From Flavobacteriales bacterium (GTDB taxonomy: Bacteria; Bacteroidota; Bacteroidia; Flavobacteriales_D; Parvicellaceae), in NCBI GenBank assembly GCA_020635565.1, contig JACJZN010000006.1, positions 682,001-746,000 of the forward strand: DNA of 64,000 nucleotides, written 5' to 3'. Made by a program: the position numbers and the translations under genes. The notes beneath the pieces are model-generated. The model saw only the letters and a list, made by a program, of their open reading frames with translations. It did no database searches and was not told the origin of the DNA. The first letter of the stretch is position 1. Each line of letters starts with the position of its first letter. This document shows, one piece after another, positions 60,210 to 64,000 of this stretch.

Positions 60210-60947
60210 ATGGGTTTATTCAAAAGTTCTAATCCTGTCTTGAGTGACAATATCTTGGACAAGAGTTTTGTCATGGTCAATGAAGGAACCATGACTGTAA
60301 ATGGAGCGATCAATAAAACATTGATCTTTCTTACTATTCTAATTGCTTCTGCATCAGGTGGATTCTATTTGGCTTCCACCGGACAACTACCCATCAATGC
60401 AATGTTTGCTGGTGTTTTTGTTGCATTGGGGCTTGCCTTCTTTGCGTACTTCAAGCCTCAATACGTTATGTATATTGGTTCCGCATATTGCTTGATCGAA
60501 GGTGTCGTTGTAGGCGGCTTATCAGCAATTTATAGTTTCGTCTATCCAGGAATTATTGCACAGGCACTCATTCTGACTGGAGCAGTTTTAGCTGGCATGT
60601 TGTTTCTCTATAAAGCTAAAGTCATTAAGGTTACAGAGAAGTTCAGATCGATCATTGTGATGGCAACAGCTGGAATTGCAATATTCTATTTGATTGCATT
60701 TACTTTAGGTTTCTTTGGTGTTTCTATTCCTCTTCTACATAGCAATGGTCCTATGGGAATTGGATTCAGTTTGATTGTAACCGTTTTAGCGGCTTTAAAT
60801 CTATTATTGGATTTTGACTTTATCGAAAAAGGATCAGAAAAGGGATTACCTAAATACATGGAATGGTATGGTGCATTTGGATTGATCGTAACATTGATCT
60901 GGTTGTACCTAGAAATATTAAGATTATTATCAAAACTAAGAGATTAA
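60210..60947 (+). CDS. BAX inhibitor-1/YccA-family membrane protein
   Basis: A 245-residue membrane protein with seven predicted helices. It has MTVNGAINKTLIFLTILIAS at the start of the core, GGLSAIYSFVYPGIIAQAL in the middle and a C-terminal DFDFIEKGSEKGLPKYMEWY motif that is diagnostic for this branch of the BAX inhibitor-1 superfamily (YccA/YetJ-like calcium or proton leak channels). Function in bacteria is not well defined. fabD starts only 4 bp after its stop. Confidence 0.92.
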   Translation: MGLFKSSNPVLSDNILDKSFVMVNEGTMTVNGAINKTLIFLTILIASASGGFYLASTGQLPINAMFAGVFVALGLAFFAYFKPQYVMYIGSAYCLIEGVVVGGLSAIYSFVYPGIIAQALILTGAVLAGMLFLYKAKVIKVTEKFRSIIVMATAGIAIFYLIAFTLGFFGVSIPLLHSNGPMGIGFSLIVTVLAALNLLLDFDFIEKGSEKGLPKYMEWYGAFGLIVTLIWLYLEILRLLSKLRD

Positions 60948-60951
60948 AATT

Positions 60952-61842
60952 ATGAAAGCATATGTTTTCCCTGGACAAGGGGCACAATTTATAGGAATGG
61001 GAAAGGATCTTTATGATTCTTCAGAATTGGCGAAAGAAATGTTTGAAAAGGCAAATGAAATCCTTGGATTCAGAATTACTGATATCATGTTCGATGGAAC
61101 GGATGAAGAATTGAAACAAACTAAAGTTACGCAACCTGCAATTTTCTTGCATTCTGTTATTTTGGCGAATGTACTAGGCGACAGTTTCCAGCCTGATATG
61201 ACAGCTGGCCACTCTTTAGGTGAATTTTCTGCATTAGTAGCTGCTGGAGCAATGAACTTCGAAGATGGATTGAGATTAGTTTCAGCAAGGGCTTTGGCTA
61301 TGCAAGCAGCTTGTGAAGCTGAACCTTCTACCATGGCTGCAATTTTAGGATTGGAAGACAATGTGGTTGAAGATATTTGTGCAGCAGTTGATGGTGTAGT
61401 TGTAGCTGCCAATTATAATTGTCCGGGTCAATTGGTTATCTCAGGAGCAGTTGATGCTGTGAATAAAGCTTGTGAAAACCTAACTGAAGCAGGTGCCAAA
61501 AGAGCATTAGTTCTTCAAGTAGGTGGAGCTTTCCACTCACCATTAATGGAACCGGCAAGAGCATCTTTAGCTGATGCCATTGCGAATACAGAAATCAAAA
61601 CACCTTCATGTCCTGTTTATCAAAACGTAACAGCAAAAGGAGTCACTAATCCGACTGAGATCAAAGAGAATTTGATCGCTCAATTGACAGCTCCCGTTAG
61701 ATGGACTCAAACCATGAATCAGATGATCGCAGACGGATGTTCCGAGGTGATCGAAGTAGGCCCAGGTAAAGTACTTCAAGGATTGTTCAAAAAAGTTGAT
61801 CGTGCATTCCCAACTTCGAGTGCGGCATTGGAAACAGTTTAA
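60952..61842 (+). CDS. fabD: Malonyl-CoA:ACP transacylase
   Basis: A 296-residue FabD that moves the malonyl group from CoA to acyl carrier protein for fatty-acid synthesis. The N-terminus AYVFPGQGAQFIGMGKDL is the family start. The nucleophile S88 is in GHSLGEFSAL and the catalytic histidine H195 is in GGAFHSPLM. C-terminal VRWTQTMNQMI and EVGPGKVLQGL are typical. It is cytoplasmic and of normal length. It lies 4 bp after the BAX inhibitor-like gene; no other fab gene is nearby. Confidence 0.96.
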   Translation: MKAYVFPGQGAQFIGMGKDLYDSSELAKEMFEKANEILGFRITDIMFDGTDEELKQTKVTQPAIFLHSVILANVLGDSFQPDMTAGHSLGEFSALVAAGAMNFEDGLRLVSARALAMQAACEAEPSTMAAILGLEDNVVEDICAAVDGVVVAANYNCPGQLVISGAVDAVNKACENLTEAGAKRALVLQVGGAFHSPLMEPARASLADAIANTEIKTPSCPVYQNVTAKGVTNPTEIKENLIAQLTAPVRWTQTMNQMIADGCSEVIEVGPGKVLQGLFKKVDRAFPTSSAALETV

Positions 61843-61879
61843 ACTTTTTTTCGTAATTTGCTTACCTAAATCATTTACA

Positions 61880-62182
61880 ATGAAAAATTTAAAGTTAGTT
61901 ACCCTAGGATTTGGACTATTGGTTGCAGCAGCATCTTATGGTCAGAGAGTACCACAACAGAATGACAAAGTAAATTCACAAAGTACAGCTATTGATCATG
62001 CTGATTATGTACTGGGAAAAGATAAATTGGTGAATTACTTCGTTAGCGGGGAGATTCCTGCGGACTTTCCGAAGTATGATGCAAATCTGAGTAAAGAAGA
62101 AAATGAAGAAATAGCTAAAACATGGGCTAAAAAGAACATAGATCTCTTTACAGAAGAAGCAAAGGCAAAATTCAACTTATAA
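61880..62182 (+). CDS. Small secreted protein of unknown function
   Basis: ATG at 61880 gives 100 residues (MKNLKLVTLGFGLLVAAASY, signal peptide ending YGQ). The mature part is short, charged and helical: VLGKDKLVNYFVSGEIPADF, then KEENEEIAKTWAKKNIDLF. The longer frame from 61796 overlaps fabD and is a shadow. No family is recognised. A hairpin terminator follows 22 bp after the stop, so it may share the fabD transcript. Confidence 0.7.
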   Translation: MKNLKLVTLGFGLLVAAASYGQRVPQQNDKVNSQSTAIDHADYVLGKDKLVNYFVSGEIPADFPKYDANLSKEENEEIAKTWAKKNIDLFTEEAKAKFNL

Positions 62183-62204
62183 TTTCACAATTACTAAATA
62201 AATG

Positions 62205-62235
62205 AAAAGCTCAGTTATAAACTGGGCTTTTTTTT
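62205..62235 (+). terminator. Intrinsic terminator after the small secreted protein gene
   Basis: AAAAGCTCAGT at 62205-62215 pairs with ACTGGGCTTTT at 62221-62231 (one G-T pair) around TATAA, within a run of eight Ts. It closes the BAX inhibitor-fabD-small protein unit. Confidence 0.9.
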
Positions 62236-62338
62236 AGTAATTTACTGATTGGCAACAACTTCTAATATGATTATTAGGCATGATTTATGCAGCTAAACAT
62301 AACAACTCCTTTATTTACGACATCTCAATCCGCTCATT

Positions 62339-63907
62339 ATGCCGACACTAACTCTTTATGCGAAGATTAAATATTTCTTGTTTATAATAACCATATTTAC
62401 TTTCTCCTTCTCGTTGGGAATATCTCAAAGCACACAACTAAGTGGAGAACTTAATGGCATGTTAGTTAAAGGTGAATACGAAATCACAAGTGACATCTCA
62501 ATTCCCTACGGACAATCCCTTATCATTCAGGCTGGCACCGTTTTATTGTTTCACCAGGATGTATCATTATATGTCAGTGGTGAAATACAAGCGTTGGGCA
62601 CTTCTACAGACAGCATTAAGTTTACAACGATAGATAATTCTATAGGATGGAGCGGTCTTAAGTTCAATCCGAATTCCAGCTCAAACAGTAAAATCTCATT
62701 TTGCTTGGTGGAATACAGCAACAAAAGCGGCATTGAAATCAACCATTGTAGTCCTGCGATTCTAAATTCACAAATAAGTCACAATGAGTTCTATTCAGAC
62801 AATCAAACATGCGGAGGAGCAGGCGGTATTAGTATTATAGGAGGAAGTCCGTTGATAGAAAATACGGAAATTTCTTACAATGAATTAAAATATACTCACT
62901 CTTTCAAAGAGGTCTTCTTTCAGGGATCGGGAGGTCTTATGACTAGTTGCGGAGGCACTTCTACTCTTAAGAATTGTAAAATACATCATAACAGCAGTGA
63001 TGAATTATGTAATAGTTCTGGTGGTGTCGGATGTGCCAGCAATAGCAACTTACTGATTATCAATGGGCAAATCAACTCCAATAAGGGTAAGTATGGCGGT
63101 GGTATCAGTTGTCAAACTGACGGATTGAGCATTTTTCATTCAACTATTGCGAATAATGAAGCTTCACACTTAGGGGGAGGCATACATATATCTGTATATT
63201 CTCCTTTCATTGTCAACTCTATTATTGCTCATAACATCTCAGATCGAGGCAATCAAATCTCCTATGGGTGCTCATGTTGTTCAAATTTCACATCACCTAA
63301 TCCAACCATTAAAAACTGTAATTTTGGTGAATACGACCCTCTAGCCTTCGAATATGAAGGCAGTTGCAACAACCTTCTTCAAGGTTTTCTTGATCTAAAT
63401 GAAATCAATGTAAATGGTGAACCTTGTGATATCTTTGGTAATATTTCCAGTTCTCCAAACTTTGTGGATGATGGAAATCATGACTACAATCTTCAACTAA
63501 ACAGCCCTTGTATTGATGCTGGTTGGAGCGCGCAAATTCAATCTCCATTCGACTTACAAGGACACTGCAGAAACTGGGATGGAAATGGTGATGGCTTCTC
63601 TCTGACCGACATGGGTGCCTACGAGTTTAGCTCAGATCAATTAGTTCAAACCATATTACAAGACAATTTGGAAAATGAATTCATTCTTTCACCCAATCCT
63701 ACAAGTGGATTGTTTTCTATTATAGATATCAATTCTGAATCCCCTAAATATACGGTTCAGATAGTTGACATAAATGGAATGATTTTATTTAAATCTGTTG
63801 AGGAAAGCCCTAGTCAAATTGATCTTTCTAACCTCTCTCCAGGTGTTTATTTTATACATATTTTCCTGAGTGAAAGAGTTTATACTAAAAGATTAATAAA
63901 AATATAG
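62339..63907 (+). CDS. Secreted beta-helix protein with T9SS type A sorting domain
   Basis: A 522-residue protein: signal peptide (about 1-29, ending LGISQ), then a right-handed parallel beta-helix (about 45-330) with repeats such as PLIENTEISYN, STLKNCKIHHNSS and SIFHSTIANNEASHLGGGIH, rich in Cys and Asn. A DxDxDG-like segment (NWDGNGDGFSLTDMGAYEF) near 420-440 may bind calcium and is usual at the end of such helices. The C-terminal domain (about 447-522; FILSPNPTSGLFSI, LSPGVYFIHIF, KRLIKI) is a T9SS type A sorting signal, so it is exported and surface-attached or released. Enzyme activity (for example a polysaccharide lyase) cannot be shown. Confidence 0.9.
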   Translation: MPTLTLYAKIKYFLFIITIFTFSFSLGISQSTQLSGELNGMLVKGEYEITSDISIPYGQSLIIQAGTVLLFHQDVSLYVSGEIQALGTSTDSIKFTTIDNSIGWSGLKFNPNSSSNSKISFCLVEYSNKSGIEINHCSPAILNSQISHNEFYSDNQTCGGAGGISIIGGSPLIENTEISYNELKYTHSFKEVFFQGSGGLMTSCGGTSTLKNCKIHHNSSDELCNSSGGVGCASNSNLLIINGQINSNKGKYGGGISCQTDGLSIFHSTIANNEASHLGGGIHISVYSPFIVNSIIAHNISDRGNQISYGCSCCSNFTSPNPTIKNCNFGEYDPLAFEYEGSCNNLLQGFLDLNEINVNGEPCDIFGNISSSPNFVDDGNHDYNLQLNSPCIDAGWSAQIQSPFDLQGHCRNWDGNGDGFSLTDMGAYEFSSDQLVQTILQDNLENEFILSPNPTSGLFSIIDINSESPKYTVQIVDINGMILFKSVEESPSQIDLSNLSPGVYFIHIFLSERVYTKRLIKI

Positions 63908-63913
63908 TATAAA

Positions 63914-64000
63914 CTATTCAACCGCATCAAGATCCACATCATCCAAAGAAAGGTTCGTTAACCCTTTCAAACCAGCCGCCAATTTTCTAAAGTATACCGC
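63914..64000 (-). CDS. 3' end of an unidentified gene cut by the window edge
   Basis: On the minus strand 28 codons are open from the window edge to TAG at 63916-63914, encoding AVYFRKLAAGLKGLTNLSLD and an acidic end DVDLDAVE. The sequence has normal coding bias and lies 6 bp from the convergent T9SS gene stop. Too little is present for a family call. Confidence 0.5.
   Translation of the reverse strand, partial: AVYFRKLAAGLKGLTNLSLDDVDLDAVE

Overview
The window looks like a chromosomal segment from a member of the Bacteroidota, most likely Flavobacteriales or a close relative. The DNA is AT-rich. Several genes have promoters of the Bacteroidota type (TAnnTTTG, in the best cases with TTTG 18-20 bases upstream). 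Two secreted proteins end in type IX secretion (T9SS) sorting domains. The gene content is also typical: DUF4293 beside rho, GSCFA protein, mutL with two rhomboids, and PorE-like OmpA architecture. There are no tRNAs, rRNAs, insertion sequences, prophage modules or CRISPR arrays. Genes are tightly packed, and four convergent pairs overlap at their 3' ends.

Layout. 1-10898 (minus): an apparent operon of four secreted surface proteins. The first is a 1878-residue adhesin-like protein with eight 189-bp tandem repeats. Two paralogues follow that join a phage-tail-fibre-like N-terminal domain to YadA-head-like repeats, then a cut-off ELWxxDG-repeat protein. 11032-18443: PhoH-like ATPase, rho with a divergent cyclase-like partner, a DUF4293 membrane protein, and a response regulator overlapping a membrane-bound SpoIIE/PP2C phosphatase. 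18771-25503: a beta-helix lipoprotein paired with a TonB-dependent receptor, then a T9SS type B protein. 25553-28271: a peroxide-defence block (Dps, unknown small protein, thioredoxin, peroxiredoxin) divergent from an OxyR-type regulator that keeps both redox cysteines.

28318-39447: oligopeptidase B-like lipoprotein, a broken PorE-like OmpA gene, a NarL-type two-component system, an aldehyde dehydrogenase, a GSCFA protein and ATP-dependent PEP carboxykinase. 39509-49832: low-molecular-weight phosphatase, RsmI-like methylase, an EEP nuclease, then the mutL/rhomboid/rhomboid operon, the operon ending in the tRNA1(Val) methyltransferase, Mrp and NifU-type Fe-S factors, a Kazal lipoprotein and DUF2452. 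49857-64000: RecB/AddA-like helicase-nuclease, a divergent rhomboid-like protein, rplU-rpmA-serS, TPR and lipoprotein genes, MerR regulator, PTPS/QueD, zinc metallopeptidase, BAX inhibitor-1-like protein, fabD, a small secreted protein, a T9SS type A beta-helix protein and the 3' end of one more gene.

The points most worth a second look are: (1) rplU is cut short by a -1 frame change that separates L21 from an intact Rho_N/SAP-like C-terminal module; (2) the OmpA/PorE-like gene carries both an in-frame TGA and a T6 frameshift; (3) the 8 x 63-residue adhesin repeat array; (4) a class III cyclase-like protein 8 bp downstream of rho; (5) the VTSFPD-repeat secreted protein; and (6) the OxyR/peroxiredoxin divergent control region. 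No whole new defence or mobile system is visible. All function calls rest on reading the sequence by eye; no database search was possible.
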